Shown: piece after piece, positions 1-8,056 of the stretch
How positions within the stretch are numbered: position 1 is the stretch's first letter
Layout of the letters: the number at the start of each line of letters is the position of its first letter
Assembly (NCBI RefSeq): GCF_022695515.1
Contig: NZ_JALDPT010000020.1
Location: forward strand, 24,343 to 88,342
Direction: 5' to 3'
Origin: Phenylobacterium aquaticum
GTDB lineage: Bacteria > Pseudomonadota > Alphaproteobacteria > Caulobacterales > Caulobacteraceae
Length of the DNA stretch: 64,000 bases
Notes under the pieces: generated by a model
Databases searched by the model: none
The model's input: the letters and a program-made list of their open reading frames with translations, nothing else
What the model was told of the DNA's origin: nothing
Translations under genes and position numbers: made by a program

Positions 1-576
1 GACCGCGGTTTCGCCCTGCGCTCGCCCTTCGTGCTCGCCGCCCGCTACATGGCCGAGCCCTTCTATTTCGCCGCCGGGCGGTTCGCGACCTGGCGGCCGG
101 CGCCGCGGCTGGAGGCCATTCCGGTCGAGCAGACGGCCCGCGATCATGGCGTGGCCGGGGCGCTGATCGCGGCGGCCCATCTGCCGGGCGGTCTGATCGG
201 CGCCGTGGTCTGGGCCACCCCGGACCCCACCGTCGATGTCGCCGGGATCTTCGCGCGGGAAGGCGCGCGGGCCCACATCCTGGTGCTCAAGCTGATGGCC
301 GCCTATCACGAGGCCCGCGGCGCCCTGCCGGCCATGGCCGAGGGCACGGCGCGCCTGACCCGGCGCGAGATCCAGTGTCTGAAATGGGCCGCCGCCGGCA
401 AGACCGACGCCGTGATCGCCGAACTGATCGGCATCTCGGCCCCGACCGTGCGCTTTCACCTGAAGAACGCCGCCCAGAAGCTGCAGGTGGTCGGCCGCGC
501 CCAGGCCGTGCGCGAGGCCGCCGCCCTGGGCTATGTCGGCGGCGGGCTCAATCCCGCCCGCCGGGCCGCCCCCTGA
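1..576 (+). CDS. LuxR-type transcriptional regulator, 5' end missing
   Basis: The reading frame is open to the left edge of the window, so this is the C-terminal part (191 codons visible) of a longer gene. The last 65 or so residues form a LuxR/NarL-type helix-turn-helix, starting at the LTRREIQCLKWAA motif and containing AELIGISAPTVRFHL and a trailing helix. The part before it fits an autoinducer-binding-like domain, but too little is visible to say what it senses. The TGA stop abuts the stop of the convergent oxidoreductase gene with no base between. A GTG at 31 is in frame but lies inside the domain and is unlikely to be the start. Family is sure; signal and targets are unknown. Confidence 0.85.
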   Translation, partial: DRGFALRSPFVLAARYMAEPFYFAAGRFATWRPAPRLEAIPVEQTARDHGVAGALIAAAHLPGGLIGAVVWATPDPTVDVAGIFAREGARAHILVLKLMAAYHEARGALPAMAEGTARLTRREIQCLKWAAAGKTDAVIAELIGISAPTVRFHLKNAAQKLQVVGRAQAVREAAALGYVGGGLNPARRAAP

Positions 577-1530
577 TCAGGCCGGCGCGCGGGCGTATTT
601 CGCCGCCATCTGGGCCATCACCTCGTCGAACTCCGCCACGATCTCGGAGATGATCTGGGCGACCGGCTTGACGGAGTCGATGCGGCCGGCGACCTGGCCC
701 GACAGGGCGATCGAGGCCTCCATATCGCCGCCGAAATAGAGCGCCTGGGAATTCCGGAACTCCGGGGCGACGCCGTTCTCGCCGGGCTCCCGCTCCAGCC
801 GGCTGGTCTTCTCGGTGCGCAGGGCCCGGCAGGCGGGGCCGGGGCCGAAGCGGTTCAGGAACACCGTGTCGGTCTCCTTGGCCGCGACGATGGCGTCCTT
901 CCAGTTCTGGTGCACCGGGCTCTCGGCGGCCGAGACCATGCGGGTGCCCATCTGGATCCCCTCGGCCCCGAGCGCGAAGGCCGCCGCCATGCTGCGCCCA
1001 TCGACCATGCCGCCCGCCGCGATGATCGGCACGTTGAAGGTCGAGCAGACCAGGGGCAGCAGCACCATGGACGAGACGTCGCGGGCATTCTTGAACCCGC
1101 CGCCCTCCGCGCCCTCGACCACCAGCCCGTCGACCCCGGCCTCGATCGCCTTGGCCGCCGCCGCCAGGGACGGCACGACGTGGAAGACCGTCAGGCCGGC
1201 CTCCTTCAGCGCGCTGCAATAGCGGTTGGGATCGCCGGCCGAGGTGGTGACGAACTTCACCCCCTGGTCGACCACGAAGGAGACGATGTCGGCGTCGCGG
1301 ACATAGGCCTGGGCGATGTTCACCCCGAACGGCTTGTCGGTCAGCTGCCGCATCTTCTTCACCTCCTCGCGCACGGCGGGCAGGTCGCCGGACGAGGTCT
1401 CGATGATCCCCAGCCCGCCGGCGTTCGAGACGGCGGAGGCGAGCGCCGAGCGGGCGATCCAGCCCATCGGCGCCTGGATGATCGGATAGTCCACGCCCAG
1501 GAGTTCGGTGATGCGGGTCTTGATCTTCAT
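577..1530 (-). CDS. NAD(P)H-independent nitronate monooxygenase / 2-nitropropane dioxygenase-like flavoprotein
   Basis: A 317-residue FMN-dependent TIM barrel of the nitronate monooxygenase family, which oxidises alkyl nitronates to carbonyl compounds and nitrite. The N-terminus has the family signature VDYPIIQAPMGWIA. The C-terminal half has the AAGGMVDGRSMAAAFALGA region and the following QMGTR, which form the FMN phosphate site. The ATG at 1530 is chosen because GGGAGG lies about 12 bases upstream and the homologous region begins at MKIKTRITELLG; an in-frame extension to 1599 adds only non-conserved residues. Many members have other or unknown substrates, so the exact reaction is inferred from family only. 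It stands alone on this strand. Confidence 0.85.
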   Translation of the reverse strand: MKIKTRITELLGVDYPIIQAPMGWIARSALASAVSNAGGLGIIETSSGDLPAVREEVKKMRQLTDKPFGVNIAQAYVRDADIVSFVVDQGVKFVTTSAGDPNRYCSALKEAGLTVFHVVPSLAAAAKAIEAGVDGLVVEGAEGGGFKNARDVSSMVLLPLVCSTFNVPIIAAGGMVDGRSMAAAFALGAEGIQMGTRMVSAAESPVHQNWKDAIVAAKETDTVFLNRFGPGPACRALRTEKTSRLEREPGENGVAPEFRNSQALYFGGDMEASIALSGQVAGRIDSVKPVAQIISEIVAEFDEVMAQMAAKYARAPA

Positions 1531-1609
1531 GGCGGGGCGTCCTCCCAAACGCGCGTTTGAATGGACGCCATTAGCCAGGGTCGCGGGGCCGCGCGTCAAG
1601 CCGGCCTGT

Positions 1610-2467
1610 TCAGCGCGAGACCTCGAAGGTGAGCGTCGTGGTCATGGATTTCGCCGTCGGCGCCGCGCCCTCGACCCGCGGCGGATACTGGGCCTGGATC
1701 ACATAGACCCCCGGCTGGTCAAAGCTCACCGCCTCTCCGGCCCCGCCCTTCGTCACGCCGGACCAGGTGAAATGCTGCGCAGCATAGGCGTCGCCCGCCC
1801 GCACAATGGAAAGCTGGGCGCCCACCACCGGCTGGCCGTCGTTCAGCACCTGGAACCGGAAGGCGTCGCCGGCATAGAGGTCGTTGGGGTGGCTGAGGGG
1901 CGCGATCTCAAGCCCCTGGCCCACCGGCTTGGGAAAGGCCTTGGGCGCGCCGCGGGTGACATAGAGGTCGGCGCGCAGGGTCCCGACCGAGGTCAGGGTC
2001 TCGGCGCTCGGCGGCACGGCGGCCTCGTCGATCGGGCCGTCCGCGCGCGGGGCTTCCCCCGGCGGCGGGGCCGGACGCGGCGGACCGCCCGGCCCGCGCA
2101 CCATCCGCCAGACCCCGTCGATCTTGGCCCATTTGGCGCTGCGGCCCGCCCGCTCCCCGGTGGAGATCCGCCAGGTCCCCTCGGTCGGCAGCGGCGCCTC
2201 CAGCACCGCCATCTCCTTCAGCACCGTGACCGCGGCGATCTTGACCGCTGCGCCGTCCGGGCCCGTGACCGTGAAGTCGCCCGCGCCGCGGATCGGGAAG
2301 TCGGGCACGAACATGTGCGCCTCCTCCGACATGGCCGCCTGCACCGTCACCATGTCCCGGTGCGGCGCGAAGGTCAGCGGCGCCAGATAGGGCATGTGCC
2401 CGGCGCTGGCCGCGGACCCCAATGCCAGGACCGTCAGGCCCGCCGCGAAACCGATCAGACACCGCAT
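1610..2467 (-). CDS. DUF4198 family exported protein
   Basis: 285 residues with a clear Sec signal peptide (hydrophobic stretch at residues 5-20, cleavage near SAASAG-HMPYL). The mature part begins HMPYLAPLTFAP, contains repeated beta-rich segments (FTVTGPDGAAVKI, DAFRFQVLNDGQPVVGAQLSIVRAG) and ends in a short beta strand, matching DUF4198, a periplasmic family often found near metal uptake and TonB-dependent receptor genes. It is transcribed away from the ApbE-DUF2271/PepSY pair, and the shared 86-base gap holds a perfect inverted repeat. The function is unknown; a role in periplasmic metal handling is inference from this company. Confidence 0.8.
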   Translation of the reverse strand: MRCLIGFAAGLTVLALGSAASAGHMPYLAPLTFAPHRDMVTVQAAMSEEAHMFVPDFPIRGAGDFTVTGPDGAAVKIAAVTVLKEMAVLEAPLPTEGTWRISTGERAGRSAKWAKIDGVWRMVRGPGGPPRPAPPPGEAPRADGPIDEAAVPPSAETLTSVGTLRADLYVTRGAPKAFPKPVGQGLEIAPLSHPNDLYAGDAFRFQVLNDGQPVVGAQLSIVRAGDAYAAQHFTWSGVTKGGAGEAVSFDQPGVYVIQAQYPPRVEGAAPTAKSMTTTLTFEVSR

Positions 2468-2493
2468 CTGCGCACTCCGTGAGAACAGACCGC

Positions 2494-2524
2494 CTTGCTA
2501 ATGCGACCTATTCTCATTAGCAAG
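2494..2524. promoter_or_regulatory. Candidate Fur-type operator, perfect 10-bp inverted repeat
   Basis: The arms CTTGCTAATG (2494-2503) and CATTAGCAAG (2515-2524) are exact reverse complements around an 11-base spacer. The core AATGCGA...TCTCATT resembles Fur boxes reported for Caulobacter. The site sits between the divergent DUF4198 and ApbE-DUF2271 genes, 27 bases from one start and 29 from the other, so one protein bound here could control both. Symmetry and position are seen; Fur as the binder is inferred. Confidence 0.65.
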
Positions 2525-2553
2525 AGCCGCCCGCTTTCAGTTCCGGACCCTCC

Positions 2554-3990
2554 ATGCCGTCGCCCGTCCTGCTCTCCGCCCTGATGTCCGCGTCCGCCGT
2601 CGCCGCCCAGCCGCCGGCCGAGCCCGAGACCTTCCGGTTCCACGCCGACCACGTGCTGGGAACCTCGCTCGACATGGCGGTGACGGGGTCCAGCGCCGCC
2701 GAGGCCCAGTTCGCCTTCGCCGCCGCCCAGGCCGAGATCGCGCGCCTGGACCAAGTGCTGTCCGGCTGGCGAGACGACAGCGAACTCGCCGCCCTGAACC
2801 TGACCTCCGAACGCCAGGTCTCGGCCGACCTGTTCGCGGTGATCGGCGCCTGCGAGACTTGGCGGGTCCGCTCGGACGGCGCCTTCTCCGCCCGCCTCGG
2901 TCTCGTCGAGGCCGCCTGGTCCTCAGCCGACCGACGCCTCGACGCCTGGGCCCTGTGCGACAGGGCGCAGGCCGCGTCCGCTCCGGTGACCCTCGACCCC
3001 GCCCGCCGCTCGGTGAGCCGCCCTGACGGCGTGCGCTTCGCCCCCGACGGCCTGGCCAAGGGCTATATCCTCGACGCCGCCCTCGCCGCCGCCCGGCGCG
3101 CGGCGCCCTGCGCCCAGGGCCTGATGATCGACATCGGCGGCGACCTGGTCTGCGCCGGCGACCGCGCCTGGCGGGTGGGGGTCTCAGATCCGGCCCGCCT
3201 GCAGGACAACGCCGCCCCCTATGCGACGCTCAATCTGCGCGGCCAGGCCCTGGCCGTCAGCGGCCCCGGCCTTCGCGACCGCCATGTCGCGGGCGAGGCG
3301 ATCTCCCATCTCCTGAACCCGGCCACCGGCCAGCCCGCCCCCCGCGCCCAGGCCGCCGTGGTCGCCCCCCGCGCCGTCGACGCCGACGCTCTGGCCACCG
3401 CGCTCGCGGTCCTGCCCCCCGCCGACGGCCTGAGGCTCGCCGCCCGCACGCCGAGCGCCGAGGCCCTGATCCTGGCCGCCGACGGAACCGTCCATCAGAC
3501 CGAGGGCTGGTCGGCGATCACCTGCCAGACCTCCCCGCCCCTGCCCGCCGGCTTCCAGCTGGAGGTCGGCTTCGACCTGCCCAAGGTGGCCGTGTCGAAC
3601 TACAAGAAGCCCTATCTGGTGGTCTGGGTGACCGACGCCGACAAGGCCCCGGTCAAGACCCTGCTGATCCTCGGCGCCAAGGGCGAGTATCACGAGGACA
3701 ATTATGTCTGGTGGCGGCGCTATGGCCGCAAACAGCCCGGCCTGCTCGACGCCATGGCCAAGCCCACCCGCGCGCCCGGCCACTATGCGGTCGGCTGGGA
3801 CGGGACCGACGACAAGGGCGCCCGCGTCCCCCAGGGCCGCTACATCGTCCACGTCGAGGCGACCCGCGAGCACGGCGGCCACACCTATGAGACCTTCGAG
3901 GTCGATCTGGGCGCCAGGCCGGTTGAGACCAAGGCGCCCGCCAAGGACGAGCTGGGCGCTGTCGCCGTGCGCTACGGGAAGACGAAATGA
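2554..3990 (+). CDS. Fusion of ApbE-type FAD:protein FMN transferase and DUF2271
   Basis: 478 residues. Residues 1-18 form an export signal. Residues about 30-320 are an ApbE domain: HVLGTSLDM start, GLAKGYILDAA, IDIGGDLVC and the metal-binding DALATAL at 278-284. ApbE enzymes attach FMN to Thr/Ser of extracytoplasmic redox proteins. From about residue 335 (LEVGFDLPKV) to the end is DUF2271, with RYGRKQPGLLDA and a Gly-rich turn typical of that family. The two are usually separate genes, so the fusion is notable. The PepSY gene overlaps by four bases (ATGA), implying coupled translation. A role in flavin-dependent periplasmic electron transfer, possibly ferric reduction, is inference. Confidence 0.85.
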   Translation: MPSPVLLSALMSASAVAAQPPAEPETFRFHADHVLGTSLDMAVTGSSAAEAQFAFAAAQAEIARLDQVLSGWRDDSELAALNLTSERQVSADLFAVIGACETWRVRSDGAFSARLGLVEAAWSSADRRLDAWALCDRAQAASAPVTLDPARRSVSRPDGVRFAPDGLAKGYILDAALAAARRAAPCAQGLMIDIGGDLVCAGDRAWRVGVSDPARLQDNAAPYATLNLRGQALAVSGPGLRDRHVAGEAISHLLNPATGQPAPRAQAAVVAPRAVDADALATALAVLPPADGLRLAARTPSAEALILAADGTVHQTEGWSAITCQTSPPLPAGFQLEVGFDLPKVAVSNYKKPYLVVWVTDADKAPVKTLLILGAKGEYHEDNYVWWRRYGRKQPGLLDAMAKPTRAPGHYAVGWDGTDDKGARVPQGRYIVHVEATREHGGHTYETFEVDLGARPVETKAPAKDELGAVAVRYGKTK

Positions 3991-4613
3991 AGGCCGACGC
4001 CAAGCGGCCGCGCGCGAGCCTCAAGGTCGAGATCTATCGCCAGTCGCGCCTCTGGCACGGCTATCTCTCGGCCTTCGCCTTCCTGGCCCTGATCTTCTTC
4101 GCCGGCACCGGCCTGATCCTGAACCATCCCGAATGGGTCCCGACCAAGCCTGACCCGCGCCCCGTGGAGCGGACCGTGACGCTCACCCCCGCCGAGCTCG
4201 CCGCCGCCAAGGCCGCGCCCGACCCGGCGAAGGCGCTCACCGCCGCCCTGGCCGCCAAGATCAAGCTGCGCGGCGCTTACCAGTCCGGCGAATTGCTGGA
4301 CGACGAGGCCCAGATCCGGCTCGAGGGCGTGACCGGCTCAACCGACATCCTGGTCGATCTGAAGTCCGGCCGGGCCGAGGTCAGCCTGGCGCGCGCCGAC
4401 CTGGTCACCACGATCAACGAACTGCACCGCGGCAAGAACACCGGCGCGGTCTGGAAGGCGATCATCGACGCCTCGGCGATCCTGGTCCTGGCGCTCTCCC
4501 TGATCGGCTATGTGCTGTTCTTCTCCCTGCGCTTCCGCCTGCGCACCAGCCTGATCCTGACGGCCGCCAGCCTCGCCGTCCTGTTCGGCGCCTTCTGGCT
4601 GTTCGTCCCCTAG
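3987..4613 (+). CDS. PepSY-associated transmembrane protein
   Basis: 208 residues with a membrane segment at about 24-45 (YLSAFAFLALIFFAGTGLILNH), a periplasmic PepSY-like region, the conserved LHRGKNTGAVWKAIID motif, and two more hydrophobic helices at about 155-178 and 185-206. This layout is typical of small PepSY-TM proteins that occur with DUF2271 and TonB-dependent receptor genes and are thought to pass electrons across the inner membrane. Its start overlaps the previous stop by four bases. The element NTGAV is close to, but does not match, the usual ApbE flavinylation motif, so whether it carries FMN is open. Confidence 0.8.
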   Translation: MKADAKRPRASLKVEIYRQSRLWHGYLSAFAFLALIFFAGTGLILNHPEWVPTKPDPRPVERTVTLTPAELAAAKAAPDPAKALTAALAAKIKLRGAYQSGELLDDEAQIRLEGVTGSTDILVDLKSGRAEVSLARADLVTTINELHRGKNTGAVWKAIIDASAILVLALSLIGYVLFFSLRFRLRTSLILTAASLAVLFGAFWLFVP

Positions 4614-4637
4614 GCTCTAGAGTGCTCGCCTCAGAAT

Positions 4638-4789
4638 CCTTCTCCCCTTGCGGGAGAAGGTGTCGGCGCAGCCGACGGATGAGGGGTCGCACTTCGATCG
4701 CAACAGCCCCTTGCCGCCCGATCACATCCGCCTTTCAACCCCTCATCCGACCTCCTTCGGAGGCCACCTTCTCCCGCAAGGGGAGAAGG
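4638..4789. repeat. Long palindromic intergenic repeat (REP-like)
   Basis: Two roughly 50-base arms (4638-4686 and 4739-4789) pair almost completely: CCTTCTCCCCTTGCGGGAG at one end against CTCCCGCAAGGGGAGAAGG at the other, and GGATGAGGGG against CCCCTCATCC. Each arm also contains its own small hairpin (for example CCTCC-TTC-GGAGG). The loop is about 52 bases. Sequences of this style are dispersed in many alphaproteobacterial genomes. It lies between PepSY and adenine deaminase, both on the plus strand, and could act as a transcription barrier or RNA stabiliser, but it has no U-tract. Confidence 0.75.
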
Positions 4790-4854
4790 AGTTTGGGTCC
4801 TGACGCAGGGCCAAGGCTGGGCTAAAGCCTGACGAGCTGGATCAGGAGCGCCCC

Positions 4855-5865
4855 ATGTCCCTCGCCGACTTCGTCCGCGGCCTGCCCAAGGCCGAGCTGC
4901 ACATGCACATCGAGGGCAGCCTGGAGCCGGAGCTGATGTTCGCCCTGGCCGCGCGCAACCGCATCGACCTGCCGTTCAAGTCGGTGGAGGCGGTTCGCGC
5001 CGCCTACGCCTTCTCCAACCTTCAGGACTTCCTCGACATCTACTACCAGGGCGCCCAGGTCCTGCAGACGGAGGCGGATTTCCAGGACCTGGCCATGGCC
5101 TATTTCCGCCGACTCGCCGCCGACGGCGGGGTCCATGCGGAGATGTTCTTCGACCCCCAGACCCACACCGACCGCGGCCTGCCCTTCTCCGTCGCCATCA
5201 ACGGCCTGCTGGCCGGCATGGCTCAGGCCGAGCGGGAGCTGGGCGTCACCTCCAAGCTGATCCTCTGCTACCTGCGCCACCTGGATGAGGACGCCGCCTT
5301 CGCCACCTTAAAGGCCGCCGAGCCCTGGCTCGACCGCATCGCCGGCGTCGGCCTGGATTCCTCCGAAGTCGGCCATCCGCCCTCCAAATTCGCCCGGGTG
5401 TTCGAGGCCTCCCGCGCCGCCGGCCTGAAGCTGGTCGCCCACGCCGGCGAGGAAGGCCCGCCCGCCTATGTCTGGGAGGCCCTGGACCTGCTGAAGGTCG
5501 ACCGCATCGACCACGGCAACCGCTCCCTGGAGGACGCCCGCCTGACCGAGCGCCTCGTCGCCGAGGGCATGACCCTGACCGTCTGCCCGCTCTCCAATCT
5601 CAAGCTCTGCGTGGTCGACGACCTCGCCGCCCACCCCTTGAAGCGCATGCTGGACCTGGGCCTCAAGGCCACGGTCAATTCCGACGACCCGGCCTATTTC
5701 GGCGGCTACCTGCTGGACAACTATCTGCGCACCGCCGAAGCCGTCGGCCTCACCCGCGCCGAGCTCGTGACGCTCGCCAAGAACAGCTTTGCGGGGTCGT
5801 TCCTCGACGATGCGGACAAGGCCGCGCGCATCGCCCAGATCGACGCCTACGCCGCCGCGAACTAA
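4855..5865 (+). CDS. Adenine deaminase (adenosine deaminase superfamily)
   Basis: 336 residues with zinc ligands in KAELHMHIEGS near residue 17, the HAGEEG motif carrying the catalytic Glu, DHGN, and NSDDPAYF carrying the last Asp pair. The segment MFFDPQTHTDRG is the signature that separates bacterial and fungal adenine deaminases from true adenosine deaminases, which have a different EVRYSP-like motif, so deamination of adenine to hypoxanthine is the better call. It is preceded by GGATCAGGAG. Its TAA shares four bases (CTAA) with the convergent TetR stop. It stands alone; a salvage role is inferred. Confidence 0.82.
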   Translation: MSLADFVRGLPKAELHMHIEGSLEPELMFALAARNRIDLPFKSVEAVRAAYAFSNLQDFLDIYYQGAQVLQTEADFQDLAMAYFRRLAADGGVHAEMFFDPQTHTDRGLPFSVAINGLLAGMAQAERELGVTSKLILCYLRHLDEDAAFATLKAAEPWLDRIAGVGLDSSEVGHPPSKFARVFEASRAAGLKLVAHAGEEGPPAYVWEALDLLKVDRIDHGNRSLEDARLTERLVAEGMTLTVCPLSNLKLCVVDDLAAHPLKRMLDLGLKATVNSDDPAYFGGYLLDNYLRTAEAVGLTRAELVTLAKNSFAGSFLDDADKAARIAQIDAYAAAN

Positions 5866-6488
5866 GCCGCGAAGCTCAGCCGCAGCGTCGCCAGGCTCGT
5901 CTCGCGGATCGGCGTCAGGTCCATCCGCGGATCCAGCAGCAGCTGCATGGACAGGCCGAACAGCAGGGCCCCGGTCATCAGGGCCGCCGCATCGGCGTCT
6001 ATGCCGGCGCGGATCGAGCCCTCCGCCTGGCCCTTGAGGAACAGGGCCTCCAGGGCCTGCTCCACCCCCTTGTGCGCCTCGGCGAAAGGCGCGCGCAGCT
6101 CCGACACATCGGCCACGGCCGAGGCCAGCAGCACGAAATAGGCCCTCAGCTCTCCGTCGCGATCCAGCGCCGAGAGGAACACCTCGACATAGGTCAAAAC
6201 CGCCTCCAGCCCCGGCAGGGTCTCGATCTGGCGGTCCAGCAACAGGGCGCCCAGGCGGCCCTGCAGCTGGGCGATCATCGCCTCGATCAGCCCCTGCTTG
6301 GACCCAAACCTCTGGGTCACCAGGCCGCGGCTGTAGCCCGCCCGCGCGCCGATGTTCTCGAAGGTCGCCGCCCCCATGCCGCGCTCGACCACCAGTTCGG
6401 CCGCCGCCGCCAGCAGCCGGCGCTCGGACTCGTCCCGGCGCTCGGCCTGGCTGCGTCGGGTTTTCGTGGGCGCTTCCGTAACGGACAT
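5862..6488 (-). CDS. TetR family repressor next to the P450 gene
   Basis: 208 residues with an N-terminal TetR helix-turn-helix (RRLLAAAAELVVERGMGAATFENIGARAGYSRGLVTQRFGSKQGL split across residues 25-70) and an all-helical C-terminal ligand domain. The ATG at 6486-6488 is chosen because homology begins just after it and the longer frame to 6608 runs through the promoter. It is divergent from the P450 gene, with an imperfect 17-bp palindrome between them, so it probably represses both itself and the P450-rubredoxin pair. The inducer is unknown. Confidence 0.85.
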   Translation of the reverse strand: MSVTEAPTKTRRSQAERRDESERRLLAAAAELVVERGMGAATFENIGARAGYSRGLVTQRFGSKQGLIEAMIAQLQGRLGALLLDRQIETLPGLEAVLTYVEVFLSALDRDGELRAYFVLLASAVADVSELRAPFAEAHKGVEQALEALFLKGQAEGSIRAGIDADAAALMTGALLFGLSMQLLLDPRMDLTPIRETSLATLRLSFAA

Positions 6489-6503
6489 GTTGCAAAGTCT
6501 ATT

Positions 6504-6520
6504 TACTTGTTGGACAACTA
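6504..6520. promoter_or_regulatory. Candidate TetR operator
   Basis: The 17-bp element TACTTGTTGGACAACTA is symmetric except for one mismatched pair: inner arms TTGT and ACAA around TGG, outer TA and TA. It lies 16 bases from the TetR start and 60 bases from the P450 start, where a shared repressor site is expected. Assignment to this TetR is inference. Confidence 0.55.
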
Positions 6521-6579
6521 GCAAGTGGACGCCGCGCAGACGCATCGACACACCAGGGAAGCACGCCAGGAACCGCCCC

Positions 6580-7854
6580 ATGACCATTTCGTCCGATATC
6601 GCCAACACGATCGTGGACCCTCGCGCCTATGCCGATGGCGACCGGGTCGACCAGGCCTTCGCGCAACTGCGCAAGGAGCAGCCCCTCGACGTCGCCCAGC
6701 CCGAGGGCTTCGACCCCTTCTGGGTCGTGACCCGCCACGCCGACATCCTTGAGGTCGAGCGCCAGAACGAGCTGTTCCACAACGGCGACCGCTCGACCGT
6801 GCTCACCACCATCGACGCCGACAAGAAGGTCCGGGAAATGATGGGCGGCTCGCCCCACCTGGTCCGCTCCCTGGTCCAGATGGACAACCCCGACCACATG
6901 GCCTACCGGCGCCTGACCCAGGGCTCCTTCGTGCCGCAGAACCTGCGCGTGCTGGAGACCCGGATCCGCGAGATCGCCAAGGGCTTCATCGACCGCATGA
7001 TCGAGAAGGGCGAGGAATGCGACTTCGCCCGTGACGTGGCCTTCCTCTATCCGCTGCACGTGATCATGGAAGTGATCGGCGTGCCGGAGTCCGACGAACC
7101 GCGCATGCTGAAGCTGACCCAGGAGCTGTTCGGCAGCGCCGACCCGGACCTGAACCGCACCGGCTCCGATATCCAGGACACCGACGCCGGCGTCGACACC
7201 ATCCAGTCCGTGGTCATGGACTTCATGATGTACTTCAACGCCATGACCGAGGATCGCCGGGCCAATCCGCGCCAGGACCTGGCCAGCGTCATCGCCAACG
7301 GCCAGATCAACGGCCAGCCCCTCGGCCACCTGGAGGCCATGAGCTACTACATCATCGCCGCGACCGCCGGCCATGACACAACCTCTTCGACCACCGCCGC
7401 GGCCCTGTGGGCCATGGCCGAGAACCCCGACCAGTTCAAGAAGGTCGCCGCCGACCAGAGCCTGATCCCCGGCCTGATCGAGGAATCCATCCGCTGGGCC
7501 ACGCCGGTGAAGCACTTCATGCGCACCGCCACCGACGACGCCGAACTGGCCGGCAAGAAGATCGCCAAGGGCGACTGGCTGTTCCTGTCCTATCCGTCCG
7601 GAAACCGCGACGAGGCGGTGTTCGACAAGCCCTTCGAGTTCCGGGTCGACCGCACGCCCAACAAGCACGTGGCCTTCGGCTACGGCGCCCACGTCTGCCT
7701 GGGCCAGCACCTGGCGCGGATGGAGATGCGCATCCTCTGGGAAGAGTTCTTCAAGCGCGTCGCCAGCGTCGAGATGAACGGCACGCCCAAGCGCATGGCC
7801 GCCAGCTTCGTCTGCGGACCCAAGTCCGTGCCGATCCGCTTCAAGCTGCACTGA
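6580..7854 (+). CDS. Cytochrome P450
   Basis: 424 residues, the usual size for a soluble bacterial P450. The I-helix oxygen-binding motif is AGHDTTSSTTAAALW, the K-helix pair is in LIEESIRWATP, and the haem-binding loop is FGYGAHVCLGQHLARME with Cys373 as the iron ligand. No membrane anchor is present. AGGAA lies eight bases before the ATG at 6580. The rubredoxin gene follows after eight bases, so the two are co-transcribed and rubredoxin is the likely electron donor. The sequence resembles CYP108-like terpenoid or fatty-acid hydroxylases, but the substrate cannot be read from sequence. The TetR gene opposite probably controls it. Confidence 0.92.
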   Translation: MTISSDIANTIVDPRAYADGDRVDQAFAQLRKEQPLDVAQPEGFDPFWVVTRHADILEVERQNELFHNGDRSTVLTTIDADKKVREMMGGSPHLVRSLVQMDNPDHMAYRRLTQGSFVPQNLRVLETRIREIAKGFIDRMIEKGEECDFARDVAFLYPLHVIMEVIGVPESDEPRMLKLTQELFGSADPDLNRTGSDIQDTDAGVDTIQSVVMDFMMYFNAMTEDRRANPRQDLASVIANGQINGQPLGHLEAMSYYIIAATAGHDTTSSTTAAALWAMAENPDQFKKVAADQSLIPGLIEESIRWATPVKHFMRTATDDAELAGKKIAKGDWLFLSYPSGNRDEAVFDKPFEFRVDRTPNKHVAFGYGAHVCLGQHLARMEMRILWEEFFKRVASVEMNGTPKRMAASFVCGPKSVPIRFKLH

Positions 7855-7862
7855 GGCGGGTC

Positions 7863-8042
7863 ATGTCAGACGCGCCCTACAAGACCTGGCAGTGCCGCAC
7901 CTGCGGCTACATCTATGACGAAGAAGCCGGCGATCCGGGCGAGGGCCTCGCGCCCGGCACCCGCTGGTCGGACATTCCCGACACCTGGATCTGCCCGCTC
8001 TGCGGCACGCCCAAGGCCGACTTCGACATGATCGAGCTCTGA
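7863..8042 (+). CDS. Rubredoxin
   Basis: 59 residues with both CxxC iron-binding knuckles (CRTCGYIYDEEAGDP near residue 11 and WICPLCGTPK near residue 43) and the conserved aromatic core, so it binds a single Fe(SCys)4 centre and carries one electron. It starts eight bases after the P450 stop. Bacterial P450s normally use a [2Fe-2S] ferredoxin, while rubredoxins usually serve AlkB-type alkane hydroxylases. No rubredoxin or ferredoxin reductase is nearby, so a general reductase elsewhere is needed. Confidence 0.93.
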   Translation: MSDAPYKTWQCRTCGYIYDEEAGDPGEGLAPGTRWSDIPDTWICPLCGTPKADFDMIEL

Positions 8043-8056
8043 CCCTCTTCTCCTCT

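Noticed and set aside
3987..4613. A covalent FMN attachment site in the PepSY protein (NTGAV).
   Set aside because: The fourth position of the ApbE target motif should be Ser or Thr; Val does not fit, and the same motif occurs in PepSY proteins generally.
4855..5865. Adenosine deaminase as the product.
   Set aside because: The FFDPQTHT-type motif is the mark of adenine deaminases, so the more specific call was used.
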